From assembly GCA_037190485.1 (NCBI GenBank), contig JBBCJB010000027.1, positions 62,001-126,000 on the forward strand: a DNA stretch of 64,000 nt, read 5' to 3'. This DNA comes from Parapedobacter sp037190485. GTDB lineage: Bacteria > Bacteroidota > Bacteroidia > Sphingobacteriales > Sphingobacteriaceae. Positions 25,417 to 33,520 of this stretch are shown piece after piece. The position numbers and the translations under genes were made by a program. The stretch's first letter is position 1, and each line of letters opens with the position of its first letter. The notes under the pieces are model-generated. The model was not told where the DNA came from. It did no database searches and saw only the letters and a program-made list of their open reading frames with translations.

Positions 25417-26319
25417 ATGATTCGACAATTGGCGTCAAAGGCTGCATTCGGTTTCGATTGGGTAGACCTCTCGAACCCCAGCGATGAGGAAATCAAGTCC
25501 GTCGCGGCCACCTACAGCCTCCACGAAGCATCCATCAAGGATTGCATGCAGCCCGACCACCTGCCGAAGTACGAGCTGTTCGACAATTACACGTTCGTGA
25601 TCTTCCGCGTGCTGGCCGCCAACCCGCCCCACGAGGCCGACACCATCCAGGAACTCACCAACAAGATCGCCATATTCTTCAACGATGGCTACCTGCTCAC
25701 CGTGCATCGGAGCGAAGACGAACTCGTGGACCTGGTCAAGGCCAAGCGCATCGACACGGGCAAATGCAATTCGACGCTGTATCTGCTCAATTCGCTGATC
25801 AGGGAATCGATACTGACGTTCGAGCAACCCGGCGTGAAGCTGTCGGAATCGTTGGACTATTACGAAGAACGTGTCTTCCTCAGGCAACGCAAATCACCGA
25901 TCCTGCGCGGGCTTTATTTCGTGAAACGCAAGATCGACGTGATACGCCGCGTGATGCTGCTTTCTTATGAAATCATCGACAACATCGATGCCGAAGAGCA
26001 CAGCGATGTCTATACCCGCGACCTGCGCGACCTGTACGTGCGCATCCGGACGCTGTTTGAGAACCTCTCCGAAAACACGGCCCAACTCCTTTCGGTCTAT
26101 TTTTCGCTCGCCTCGCAGCGCACCAATGAGATCATGCGGGTGTTGACGGTCTTTTCCGTCTTTTTCATGCCGCTCACCTTCATCGTGGGTATCTATGGCA
26201 TGAATTTCCGCTTCATGCCCGAACTGGAATGGCACTACGGCTACCCGGCAGTGCTGTTGCTCATGTGCGGGATCTCCGTAGCAATCTATTTCTGGTTCAA
26301 GCGGAGGGGCTGGTGGTAA
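25417..26319 (+). CDS. corA: CorA-family divalent metal ion transporter
   Basis: A 300-residue inner-membrane magnesium/cobalt channel. A cytoplasmic alpha/beta funnel domain (about 1-200) is followed by the long stalk helix and two C-terminal transmembrane helices (about 240-262 and 272-293), with the family signature YGMNF after the first helix and a basic KRRGWW end. The ATG at 25417 (MIRQLASK) is preferred over the ATG at 25315, because the extra 34 residues are basic, low-complexity and overlap the probable promoter. It abuts the convergent tsaB gene with no gap. Confidence 0.93.
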   Translation: MIRQLASKAAFGFDWVDLSNPSDEEIKSVAATYSLHEASIKDCMQPDHLPKYELFDNYTFVIFRVLAANPPHEADTIQELTNKIAIFFNDGYLLTVHRSEDELVDLVKAKRIDTGKCNSTLYLLNSLIRESILTFEQPGVKLSESLDYYEERVFLRQRKSPILRGLYFVKRKIDVIRRVMLLSYEIIDNIDAEEHSDVYTRDLRDLYVRIRTLFENLSENTAQLLSVYFSLASQRTNEIMRVLTVFSVFFMPLTFIVGIYGMNFRFMPELEWHYGYPAVLLLMCGISVAIYFWFKRRGWW

Positions 26320-27021
26320 TCACCGGGATCTTGGTGTGGTCGCGACGAAATCTTTGAGGTAATAGGGTTCGAAGTACGCCACATCCGCAAAGTCGCCGGC
26401 AAGCCAGGCTTGGTAAGCCAAGCGCCCCAGGTGGGTGGCCGAATTCTTGAAACCGGGCACCACGTCCACCCGTACGTTTCCGGCGAACAGGGCCTCCAAT
26501 TTATCGGCCCCGCTCCCGAACAAGACAATCTTATCGTCAAACGCGTAGTCATCGAATGTATGCGCTTCTACCACTAAGGCGGCGGGCGGCACGGTGGGTT
26601 CCAGCAGCTGATCGTAGCAGCCCGAGAACACTTCCATGCGGCGGGCATCGACCATCGGGCATAGCCAATGGCCACCTCCCACCAAATCGGGGTGAGCGGC
26701 GGCAAATCCGTGGGCCATGGCGGCAAGCGTCGGGACACCGATGAGCGGTAGGTCGGCGGCATAACACAATCCTTTGGCCACCGAAACGCCGATGCGCAGA
26801 CCGGTATACGAGCCGGGGCCTTTGCCCACGGCTATCGCGGCCAAATCCGCGAACGACAGGCCGGCTTCGGTCAAGACGGCATCGATCGAAAGGGTGAGCC
26901 GCGCGGCGTGGGCATTCGGTTCTTCGACATCGCGGAACGCGATGGTTTCACCATCCGCCGATAGCGCGACCCCGCATACGGGAGTGGCCGTTTCTAACTG
27001 AAGTATATAGTGGACAGGCAT
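26320..27021 (-). CDS. tsaB: tRNA threonylcarbamoyladenosine biosynthesis protein TsaB
   Basis: A 233-residue ASKHA-fold protein: LQLETATPVCGVALSADG at the N-terminus and the signature GKGPGSYTGLRIGVSVAKGL (about residues 67-86). TsaB partners TsaD (encoded at 60491-61492 here) and TsaE in making the t6A modification at position 37 of ANN-decoding tRNAs. It ends next to corA and is followed upstream by the minus-strand yidD/rnpA/rpmH group (27 nt gap). Confidence 0.96.
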   Translation of the reverse strand: MPVHYILQLETATPVCGVALSADGETIAFRDVEEPNAHAARLTLSIDAVLTEAGLSFADLAAIAVGKGPGSYTGLRIGVSVAKGLCYAADLPLIGVPTLAAMAHGFAAAHPDLVGGGHWLCPMVDARRMEVFSGCYDQLLEPTVPPAALVVEAHTFDDYAFDDKIVLFGSGADKLEALFAGNVRVDVVPGFKNSATHLGRLAYQAWLAGDFADVAYFEPYYLKDFVATTPRSR

Positions 27022-27048
27022 ACTTTGGGTGCGAAGTTAGCGATTTTT

Positions 27049-27303
27049 TCAGGGAACGGGATCGTGACCGTGCCCGCCCCAGGGGTGGCAACGGGAAATA
27101 CGCTTCAGCGTAAGCCAACCGCCCTTGAATGGCCCGTGCTTGCGGATGGCTTCCAGGCCGTATTGCGAGCACGTGGGGGTATATCGACACGACGCCCCGA
27201 GCATGGGCGACAGCAGCAACTGATAGCCACGGATCAACAGGAGGAATAGCGCACCGATGCCGGGACGCAGCAATTTTTTCCAGGTATAGGCGAGTGGATT
27301 CAT
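27049..27303 (-). CDS. yidD: Membrane protein insertion efficiency factor YidD
   Basis: An 84-residue protein with a membrane-active N-terminal helix and the family signature CRYTPTCSQYGLEAI, then GWLTLKRISRCHPW. YidD assists YidC in membrane insertion. Its ATG overlaps the rnpA stop (ATGA), in the conserved order rpmH-rnpA-yidD; yidC is not next to it here. Confidence 0.95.
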   Translation of the reverse strand: MNPLAYTWKKLLRPGIGALFLLLIRGYQLLLSPMLGASCRYTPTCSQYGLEAIRKHGPFKGGWLTLKRISRCHPWGGHGHDPVP

Positions 27304-27683
27304 GATGCGTGGTCGCCAAGCTTCTTGAGTACCTCCGCCATGCGGGCATGCATGGTTGCGTAATCCACCGCCGCCTTGCCGACGTATTGGATGGCTACGG
27401 CCAAGCCCGTGGTGGGTGGGTCGGGCGCGGGATTCAGGATTTCGCTTTTTTGGAGGCGGTACGCTTCGCGCATCCGTCGCTTGAACAGGTTTCGCTGCAC
27501 GGCATGCGGAAATCTCCGCTTAGACACGGAGAACAGCACCTGCAGCCTCGGCTCCAAGCCCGCTGACCGTAGGTAGGTGATCCGGTACGGGTAAATGAAA
27601 AAAGAAGAACCGTGTTGGAAAAGGTCGGCAATCAACCTTTTGCTACACAGCCGTTCTTCTTTTGAAAATGTATGTCTTTTCAT
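27300..27683 (-). CDS. rnpA: Ribonuclease P protein component
   Basis: A 127-residue basic protein, the protein subunit that helps the RNase P RNA mature tRNA 5' ends. It has FSKEERLCSKRLIADLFQHG and the RNA-binding RNR-type block HAVQRNLFKRRMREAYRL. It lies 64 nt after rpmH and overlaps yidD by four nt. Confidence 0.95.
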   Translation of the reverse strand: MKRHTFSKEERLCSKRLIADLFQHGSSFFIYPYRITYLRSAGLEPRLQVLFSVSKRRFPHAVQRNLFKRRMREAYRLQKSEILNPAPDPPTTGLAVAIQYVGKAAVDYATMHARMAEVLKKLGDHAS

Positions 27684-27747
27684 GAGCGATGACGTACCCG
27701 AAACCGGTTATGGCCCCGGAAGCAAGCAGTCACCGGCTATATCGAAA

Positions 27748-27906
27748 TTAGGCCTTGTGGCGGCCTTCGTCCGATACGGAAAGGCGCTTCCGGCCTTTCG
27801 CCCGCCTTGCGGCAAGCACACGGCGGCCGTTGGCGGTGCTCATGCGCTCCCTGAATCCATGTTTATTCTTTCTTTTCCGTAGCGACGGCTGGAACGTTCT
27901 CTTCAT
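27748..27906 (-). CDS. rpmH: 50S ribosomal protein L34
   Basis: A 52-residue gene: translation of the minus strand from the ATG at 27906 begins MKRTFQPSLRKRKNKHGFRE and continues with MSTANGRRVLAARRAKGRKR, the textbook L34 sequence, ending at TAA (27748). A clear promoter lies at 27951-27982. It is first in the rpmH-rnpA-yidD group. Confidence 0.97.
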   Translation of the reverse strand: MKRTFQPSLRKRKNKHGFRERMSTANGRRVLAARRAKGRKRLSVSDEGRHKA

Positions 27907-27950
27907 GACGCTTGTTCTCTAGTTTTTGTTATCTCCCCAAAATGAGAGCG

Positions 27951-27982
27951 CAAATGTACGGTTTATTGCGATAACTATCAAA
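27951..27982 (-). promoter_or_regulatory. rpmH promoter (TTTG-N20-TACATTTG)
   Basis: On the minus strand TTTG (27979-27982) and TACATTTG (27951-27958) are separated by 20 bases, the Bacteroidota housekeeping promoter pattern. The -7 box ends 44 bases before the rpmH ATG. Confidence 0.75.
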
Positions 27983-27987
27983 TTTAT

Positions 27988-28008
27988 CGCGGCATATTTT
28001 TTGCCGCG
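27988..28008. promoter_or_regulatory. Hairpin in the leader of the ChaN-like gene
   Basis: CGCGGCA (27988-27994) and TGCCGCG (28002-28008) pair perfectly over a seven-base T-rich loop, 12 bases before the ATG at 28021. It could be an operator for iron control or simply a stable leader stem; no evidence decides. Confidence 0.35.
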
Positions 28009-28020
28009 TCGAAGGCTACA

Positions 28021-28917
28021 ATGCAGTATATTCGTAGCATGATAAAACGAATGCTTTGTTGCGCGGCCGCACTACTGCCGCTCGCGGCCGTCGCCCAGCA
28101 CGCAGACAGCGCCTTGTATCGCATATACGATACCCATGCGCAACAGGAAATCGATCTCGACAAGCTGGTCGAAGCACTTGCGGATACCGATGTGATATTC
28201 TTTGGCGAGGAACACAATGATTCGGTGGCCCATGTGGTGCAGCATGCGCTCCTGGTCGCGTTGGACGAGCGATACGATGGCGTGGCGTTGTCCCTGGAGA
28301 TGTTCGTGAGCGACGACCAATTGGTCTTGGATGAATACTTGGCCGGCCTCATCACCGAGCGCAACCTCTCCAAGGATGCCGTATTGTGGAATAACTACAA
28401 GGATTACCGTCCGTTGGTGGAATACGCCAAGGAACACCGGATGGCGGTATTGGCCGCCAACGCGCCGAGCCGCTACACGAACCGGGTAACACGCGAAGGG
28501 CTCGAAAGCCTGCGCGCCTTGGACAAACGGGCAAAAGCGTTGCTCGCGCCCCTACCGGTCGACACGCTTACGGGGGCCTATTACGACAAGTTCGCAGGCC
28601 TGATGGGCGGGCACGATGGCATGGGAAACCTAAAGATCTACGAAAGCCAAAACCTATGGGACGCGACCATGGCCTACCGAATCAGTCGATTGGCGAAAAG
28701 GAAATCGGTCCGGAAAATCCTGCACCTGAACGGGCGCTTCCACAGCGACGAGCGGTTAGGCACCGTGGCGCACCTACGCAATTATGCGCAAAGGCTTTCG
28801 GTATCGAATATTTCGTGCTTCCCGCACGAACGTTTCAGCGACCCCGACTGGGGTGCGTGGAGCCACTTGGGCGACTACGTGATCCTGACCGACCCAAGGG
28901 CACCCAAATCGTTCTGA
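28021..28917 (+). CDS. ChaN-like haem/iron-associated protein
   Basis: A 298-residue exported protein of the ChaN/EreA-like family. A signal peptide (MIKRMLCCAAALLPLAAVAQ) starts at the second ATG (28039). Conserved blocks are FFGEEHNDSVAHVVQ, DGVALSLEMFVSDDQ, GHDGMGNLKIYESQNLWD and HLNGRFHSDERLG. ChaN binds haem through surface Tyr/His residues and is iron-repressed in other bacteria, so a role in iron acquisition is likely, though no TonB receptor is adjacent. Convergent with mscL. Confidence 0.85.
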   Translation: MQYIRSMIKRMLCCAAALLPLAAVAQHADSALYRIYDTHAQQEIDLDKLVEALADTDVIFFGEEHNDSVAHVVQHALLVALDERYDGVALSLEMFVSDDQLVLDEYLAGLITERNLSKDAVLWNNYKDYRPLVEYAKEHRMAVLAANAPSRYTNRVTREGLESLRALDKRAKALLAPLPVDTLTGAYYDKFAGLMGGHDGMGNLKIYESQNLWDATMAYRISRLAKRKSVRKILHLNGRFHSDERLGTVAHLRNYAQRLSVSNISCFPHERFSDPDWGAWSHLGDYVILTDPRAPKSF

Positions 28918-28954
28918 GCGGTCAATGCAATGAAACCGTACAGGTAAACGCAAA

Positions 28955-28982
28955 AAGAAGGGCGCCTTTCCGCACCCTTCTT
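28955..28982. terminator. Bidirectional terminator between the ChaN-like gene and mscL
   Basis: AAGAAGGG (28955-28962) pairs with CCCTTCTT (28975-28982) across 12 bases, with A and T runs at the outer ends, between two convergent genes. Confidence 0.7.
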
Positions 28983-28991
28983 AAGGAACCG

Positions 28992-29402
28992 TCACTGCTT
29001 TGCCCTGAGCAAATCCCGGATCTCCGCAAGCAACACCTCTTCATTGGAAGGTGCGGGCGGTGCTGCGGGAGCCGCTTCCTGCTTCCGTTTCAACGAATTG
29101 ATCCCTTTGATGACAAGGAAAATACAGAAGGCCACGATGATGAACTGGATGATTACATTGATGAAGTTACCGTACGTAATCGCCACTTCGGCCACGCCAG
29201 CAGCCTCATCACCGGCCTGGATCACATAGCGCATCTGCGAGAAATCGATTCCGCCCGTGAGGTACCCGATGGGCGGCATGATGATGTCATCGACCATCGA
29301 GGTGACGATCTTGCCGAACGCGCCGCCGATGACCACACCCACGGCGAGATCCACCACACTGCCCCGCATGGCAAATTCCTTGAACTCTTTCAAAAATCCC
29401 AT
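28992..29402 (-). CDS. mscL: Large-conductance mechanosensitive channel MscL
   Basis: A 136-residue inner-membrane pressure-relief channel: MGFLKEFKEFAMRGSVVDLA, then the first transmembrane helix with GVVIGGAFGKIV, a periplasmic loop, the second helix (NVIIQFIIVAFCIFLVIKG) and the cytoplasmic bundle ending EEVLLAEIRDLLRAK. The ATG at 29402 matches the family start; a TTG two codons upstream does not. Confidence 0.97.
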   Translation of the reverse strand: MGFLKEFKEFAMRGSVVDLAVGVVIGGAFGKIVTSMVDDIIMPPIGYLTGGIDFSQMRYVIQAGDEAAGVAEVAITYGNFINVIIQFIIVAFCIFLVIKGINSLKRKQEAAPAAPPAPSNEEVLLAEIRDLLRAKQ

Positions 29403-29563
29403 AAGCAATAAGGTTAAATTATTAATGATTGTTTTGCCACCCCTAAATTGAACATTTTTGGGATTTAAACAAATTTTTTTTTCAGCCGGTATCGTCCTGA
29501 AATATTTTTTACCCGTAACCTATTAAATTTAACCGAAAAGGTTATTGAATTCATAATTTCATC

Positions 29564-29571
29564 TATATTTG
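29564..29571 (+). promoter_or_regulatory. Bacteroidota -7 element of the LuxR-type regulator
   Basis: TATATTTG matches TAnnTTTG, 81 bases upstream of the ATG at 29653. The surrounding 29403-29640 is AT-rich and holds nothing else recognisable. Confidence 0.45.
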
Positions 29572-29652
29572 CATAATATGCGATTTTAGCATCCTTACTT
29601 ATGAATAACAAGCACCATCGACGGGGCAATCTATGATTAACAGCAGTTGCGC

Positions 29653-30294
29653 ATGACAGAGATATTGATTGCAGATGATCATGGAATCGTACGGCTTGGC
29701 ACGTCTATCGTGGTAAAGGAGGCTTTGCCACTGGCGAAAGTGACCCAAGCCGAAGATTTTGATGAGATGATTAAACTATTGTCGGAGCGGGCTTACGATC
29801 TCTTGCTGCTCGACATCAACATGCCCGGAGGGAACAACATCAAAATGGTTGAACAGGTGCTGATGGTCCAACCGAAGATCAAGATACTGGTGTTTTCGTC
29901 GTATGACGAAACGCTGTACGCCCTACGCTACCTGCAGGCCGGCGCAGCGGGTTACCTCAACAAAAACACGTCCAAAAGCGACTTGAAAGACGCCGTCCTT
30001 GCGGTGATACAACGGGGCAAATACATGAGCCCCGAGGTGCGGGAGCTCTATTACAATACGCTCACGATGGGCAAATCCGTTTTAAGGGCAGACAACCCAC
30101 TGAATACGCTTTCCAACAGGGAGGTCGACGTGGCCAAATACCTGGTACAGGGGTTGGGCATCATGGAGGTATCCAAGGCACTGAACCTGAGTACGTCTAC
30201 GGTAAGCACCTATAAGACCCGCATTTTCGAAAAACTGCAGGTAGACAATATTGCCGAACTGATCGAAAAGTTCCGCCTGCATTCGGGCGCGTAA
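29653..30294 (+). CDS. LuxR/NarL-family DNA-binding response regulator (orphan)
   Basis: A 213-residue two-domain regulator. The receiver domain (1-120) has EILIADDHGIVRLG, the phospho-acceptor Asp in LLLDINMPGG and GAAGYLNKN. The LuxR-type HTH (about 147-205) has LSNREVDVAKYLVQGLGIME and LSTSTVSTYKTRIFEKLQ. No histidine kinase gene is adjacent, so its signal source is unknown. The ATG at 29653 is chosen over the TTG at 29647. Confidence 0.93.
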   Translation: MTEILIADDHGIVRLGTSIVVKEALPLAKVTQAEDFDEMIKLLSERAYDLLLLDINMPGGNNIKMVEQVLMVQPKIKILVFSSYDETLYALRYLQAGAAGYLNKNTSKSDLKDAVLAVIQRGKYMSPEVRELYYNTLTMGKSVLRADNPLNTLSNREVDVAKYLVQGLGIMEVSKALNLSTSTVSTYKTRIFEKLQVDNIAELIEKFRLHSGA

Positions 30295-30321
30295 CCCACC
30301 ATTTACGGCAACCAACGCCGT

Positions 30322-31458
30322 CTATAACCGGTCCATGGTAACGACAGGCAAGTCCTTTGCATCGGGCTGCCGCAACGGAGCGGCGGCGCGGTGGACGTAT
30401 CCCGCCGAAGGATCCAGCGCCCATAGCATGGGCGACAGGAACCCGACAGCCGCTCGATAACCCTGCACCGTGGCGGCCAGGTTGCCGGTGTCTTTCGAAT
30501 TCTTGGCTTCATTCTCGATTTCATACGGACCGGAAAAGCCCTTTTCGGCAAGGATATCGACGAAACCACGCCAGTCCATGCTATCCGACCCGCCAAAACC
30601 AGGCAACATGGCTTCGTAGTGGTGGCGGTCCCAATCGTTGGCGGGAACCGCTACGCCCGCAGCCGCGGCCAATGCCGCATCGACCGCCTGCATGGGATAC
30701 ATGCCCCCCCAATCCGTTCGCGCAACGGTACTGAGGTTTCGCGTGGCCTTCACGTGGATGCGATGGATACGGGACAGGTCGCTTTGTGCGATGACGGCGA
30801 CGGGGTCGGTGTGCTGCCAGACATCGTGCGAGGGATCGTATATTTCGCCGTGGGCCCTGCTCGGAATCAGCGCATACATCAATTTCCGCGCAGCCAATAC
30901 ACCCGGCAGGTTATTGTAGGTGGTGGTATAGGTTGCGGAACGCCAGCCCTCCATCGGGCAGTTTTCATACAGGATGGTCACCCCGAGGTCTTCGGCATAC
31001 TTGATGATGGGCGCAAAAACGCGTTTGTATTCGTCGAGGTTTTTCTGGAACCCGCCTTCGGTGACGCCAAGTTCATGATTGTAGCCGACAAAGGTTCCCA
31101 CTTTCACATCGTTGCCGTCGCCGCCCAGCAGGTGCGCGATGCGAATCAATTGCAGTAGGTGATTTTGGTTTTTGACGCGTTCAACCGGGTCTCCGCCGAT
31201 CAGGTTCTCGAAGGCTCCCAACGAAAGCCGAAGGTTTGCCGTATTGAAGTCATCCAACACGCGCTTGGCGGTATCGGGCGTGAAACGGGCATAGTCCAGG
31301 TGCGTGGCGGTATGGTCTTGCCGCGTACCGTCACGCCGGAAAACGCACAAATCGATTCCCTGGGCTCCGATTTCTTTTGTAACGGCAATCAGTTCCGGCA
31401 ACGAAAGCCGGTCGAAAGCTGAACTCATCACCCATATTGGATTGTTGTTTGCGGCCAT
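30322..31458 (-). CDS. Xylose-isomerase-like TIM-barrel sugar isomerase/epimerase
   Basis: A 378-residue cytoplasmic protein with the AP-endonuclease-2/xylose-isomerase-like barrel: LPELIAVTKEIGAQGIDLCV, VTILYENCPMEGW, EIYDPSHDVWQHTDP, RIHRIHVKATRNL and GFSGPYEIENEAKNSKDTG. The Glu/Asp/His residues in these blocks are the usual metal ligands. Such enzymes isomerise or epimerise sugars and inositols; the substrate cannot be told. It stands alone. Confidence 0.85.
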   Translation of the reverse strand: MAANNNPIWVMSSAFDRLSLPELIAVTKEIGAQGIDLCVFRRDGTRQDHTATHLDYARFTPDTAKRVLDDFNTANLRLSLGAFENLIGGDPVERVKNQNHLLQLIRIAHLLGGDGNDVKVGTFVGYNHELGVTEGGFQKNLDEYKRVFAPIIKYAEDLGVTILYENCPMEGWRSATYTTTYNNLPGVLAARKLMYALIPSRAHGEIYDPSHDVWQHTDPVAVIAQSDLSRIHRIHVKATRNLSTVARTDWGGMYPMQAVDAALAAAAGVAVPANDWDRHHYEAMLPGFGGSDSMDWRGFVDILAEKGFSGPYEIENEAKNSKDTGNLAATVQGYRAAVGFLSPMLWALDPSAGYVHRAAAPLRQPDAKDLPVVTMDRL

Positions 31459-31513
31459 GTCTTTTTTTTTGCGGCGATATTACGAAAAATAGCGGAAACG
31501 TGGAAAACGATGG

Positions 31514-33520
31514 CTACCGCAGGATGGATACCGAGCCGCTCAACGGCTGACGCAACACGTCAGACGCAATGGTGTAATAATAGGTGCCCGCCGGCAAGGG
31601 CGCGCCATTGAACTGGCCGTTCCAGGGCGTGGGATAGCCTTTAGACGAGAACACGGGCGCCCCCCACCGGTTAAATACCTGGATGAAGACGTTAGGGTAT
31701 TGCTCCAGGCCGGCAATCTCCCAGCCATCGTTGATGCCGTCGCCATTGGGCGTGAAGCCGTTTGGCACCTGCAGGTTCCGCAGTACGTTGACCGTGACCG
31801 AAACCTCCTTCGAACACCCGTGCTCATTGCTTGCCCTCAGCGTATAGGTCGTCGTTTCCGTTGGCGACGCAACCGGATTCAGTACGCGATAATCGTCAAG
31901 ACCAGGTTGGTTGTCCCATTGGAATCGTATGGCGTTGGTTTCCGGCCGCAACGTAACGCGTTGGCCAGCGAGCATGACCATCGGTAACATCGGCGACATG
32001 GATACGGAATCGAACACGGTCATGACAACTTGGGCCGGCACCGCGCAACGCACATCCGGCGGTGCCGAATACGTGATGGTGTGCTCGCCTACCCCAGCCA
32101 ATCTGGGGTCGAAAAACCCATCGGAAACCCCATTCCCGCTGTACACGCCCACCATGCCTGCCTCCGGATTGAGGAGCGTGCCCGCGGTGAGCAGGATGGG
32201 TTCGTCATCCGCGCAACTGGTAAGCTCGGCCAGCGTGAAGGCAGCCCGGACGATCTCCCGGACGTCGAACGCGTATTCATGGGTGATTATTCGCTCACCG
32301 CATATATTAGTGACCTCTCGTAGCAACACGACCGAACGGGTTTGCGCGCCGGCATCGAACCTATACTCGCCGGTGGTCGCGCCGGGTATAGGCGCCAAAC
32401 CATTGCCTTCGTCAAGCAACCACTGATAGGCTACGGGGCCGGCATTCTCGCGACTGTGACCGGGCGGCGAAAAAGACACGGACTCGTGCACGCACAGCGC
32501 ATCAAGTACCTGCGACACGAGCGTAGCGGAGAGTGGCGCCACTTGTGCGATGCGGATCGCATCCGACGTGATCCGGCAAAGTTGATTACCAAGGTTGGCT
32601 TCTGTCGCGGCCGCTGTCAATCGATACCACTGGTCATGAATGGGGATAAAGGTCAGCGAGCTACCACGTTCGCCGGGCATATCCTGCCAAGTGTCCTCGC
32701 TACCCGCCCTGCTCTGCCATTGGAACACGGGTGTTGCTGGATAACCGCTTCCCGAACTTACCCGACTGCCGATGACGATTGGATCGACTTCGCCTTCACA
32801 GAAAAAAAGTGAATCTGCTTGTGTCCTCAACCAAAACGGTTCCAGCGCCAAAAGTGGGCCGCACGGCCGGAATTGGATATCGTCAATGGCCAGGTCATTG
32901 CCGCAACCACCCGGATTGTCGTTGATGAGCACCAAATCGAATTCGGTTTCTCCCCCCGTATCGAACTCAAAACCGTATTCTTGCCATACAGGCGATGATG
33001 TGGTCGGGATATTGCCCGTTGCGTAGGGGTTGTTGACAACATTGCCATACCTACCCTCGATGACGAACCGGACATTTGGCAAGATGGTATTTTCGCCACA
33101 ATTGTCGGGCTGGTTAGCGTTCGCTATCATGGCACTGAACCTGAAGCGGGTGTCGTGGCACAATCCAGTCACGCGGATGCGATAGAACTCGCCCGCTGCA
33201 TGGCTTGCATTGACAACCAGCATCAAGCCGTCCGGCTGCCCGGGCGTGTGGTTACCTAGATTGTGCCATTCAGGCCTGCCTTGGCTCACGTTGCTGGCGA
33301 GTTTGTACTCGCCATCGTTCAACGACCCATTCGAGCGCAACGTGTATGTGGTGGTACCGCGACCGATATCGGGGTTTGATGCCGTACCAAATGTGATATT
33401 GACAATGGGATCCCCAACCGACCCACATTGCGCCCAACCGCGCTGCGTCATCGTCAAGAGGATGGCCAGAACCGTCAATCCATAGGTACAACAGGCGGGG
33501 ATAGTTATCTTTACCATCAT
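31514..33520 (-). CDS. T9SS type B surface protein, paralogue 2
   Basis: A 668-residue secreted protein: signal peptide (about 1-30, ending QRGWAQ), an N-terminal carbohydrate-binding-like beta domain (GDPIVNITFG, PGGCGNDLAIDDIQFRPCGP at about 35-215), Ig-like modules, and a gliding-motility-associated C-terminal domain (about 585-668: PNGFTPNGDGINDGW, FNRWGAPVFSSKGYPTPW, LPAGTYYYTIASDVL). The ATG at 33520 overlaps the stop of the upstream paralogue (ATGA). The whole architecture matches the neighbour at 33517-35511, so they arose by tandem duplication. Role: probably adhesion or matrix building. Confidence 0.9.
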   Translation of the reverse strand: MMVKITIPACCTYGLTVLAILLTMTQRGWAQCGSVGDPIVNITFGTASNPDIGRGTTTYTLRSNGSLNDGEYKLASNVSQGRPEWHNLGNHTPGQPDGLMLVVNASHAAGEFYRIRVTGLCHDTRFRFSAMIANANQPDNCGENTILPNVRFVIEGRYGNVVNNPYATGNIPTTSSPVWQEYGFEFDTGGETEFDLVLINDNPGGCGNDLAIDDIQFRPCGPLLALEPFWLRTQADSLFFCEGEVDPIVIGSRVSSGSGYPATPVFQWQSRAGSEDTWQDMPGERGSSLTFIPIHDQWYRLTAAATEANLGNQLCRITSDAIRIAQVAPLSATLVSQVLDALCVHESVSFSPPGHSRENAGPVAYQWLLDEGNGLAPIPGATTGEYRFDAGAQTRSVVLLREVTNICGERIITHEYAFDVREIVRAAFTLAELTSCADDEPILLTAGTLLNPEAGMVGVYSGNGVSDGFFDPRLAGVGEHTITYSAPPDVRCAVPAQVVMTVFDSVSMSPMLPMVMLAGQRVTLRPETNAIRFQWDNQPGLDDYRVLNPVASPTETTTYTLRASNEHGCSKEVSVTVNVLRNLQVPNGFTPNGDGINDGWEIAGLEQYPNVFIQVFNRWGAPVFSSKGYPTPWNGQFNGAPLPAGTYYYTIASDVLRQPLSGSVSILR

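Noticed and set aside
27049..27982. rpmH-rnpA-yidD as a sign of the replication origin
   Set aside because: In many bacteria rpmH-rnpA lies beside dnaA and oriC, but no dnaA gene, DnaA-box cluster or AT-rich unwinding region is seen here.
30082..30734. Several open frames around the end of the LuxR-type regulator and the TIM-barrel gene
   Set aside because: They overlap the two well-supported genes in other frames and code Arg/Pro-rich sequence typical of shadow frames.
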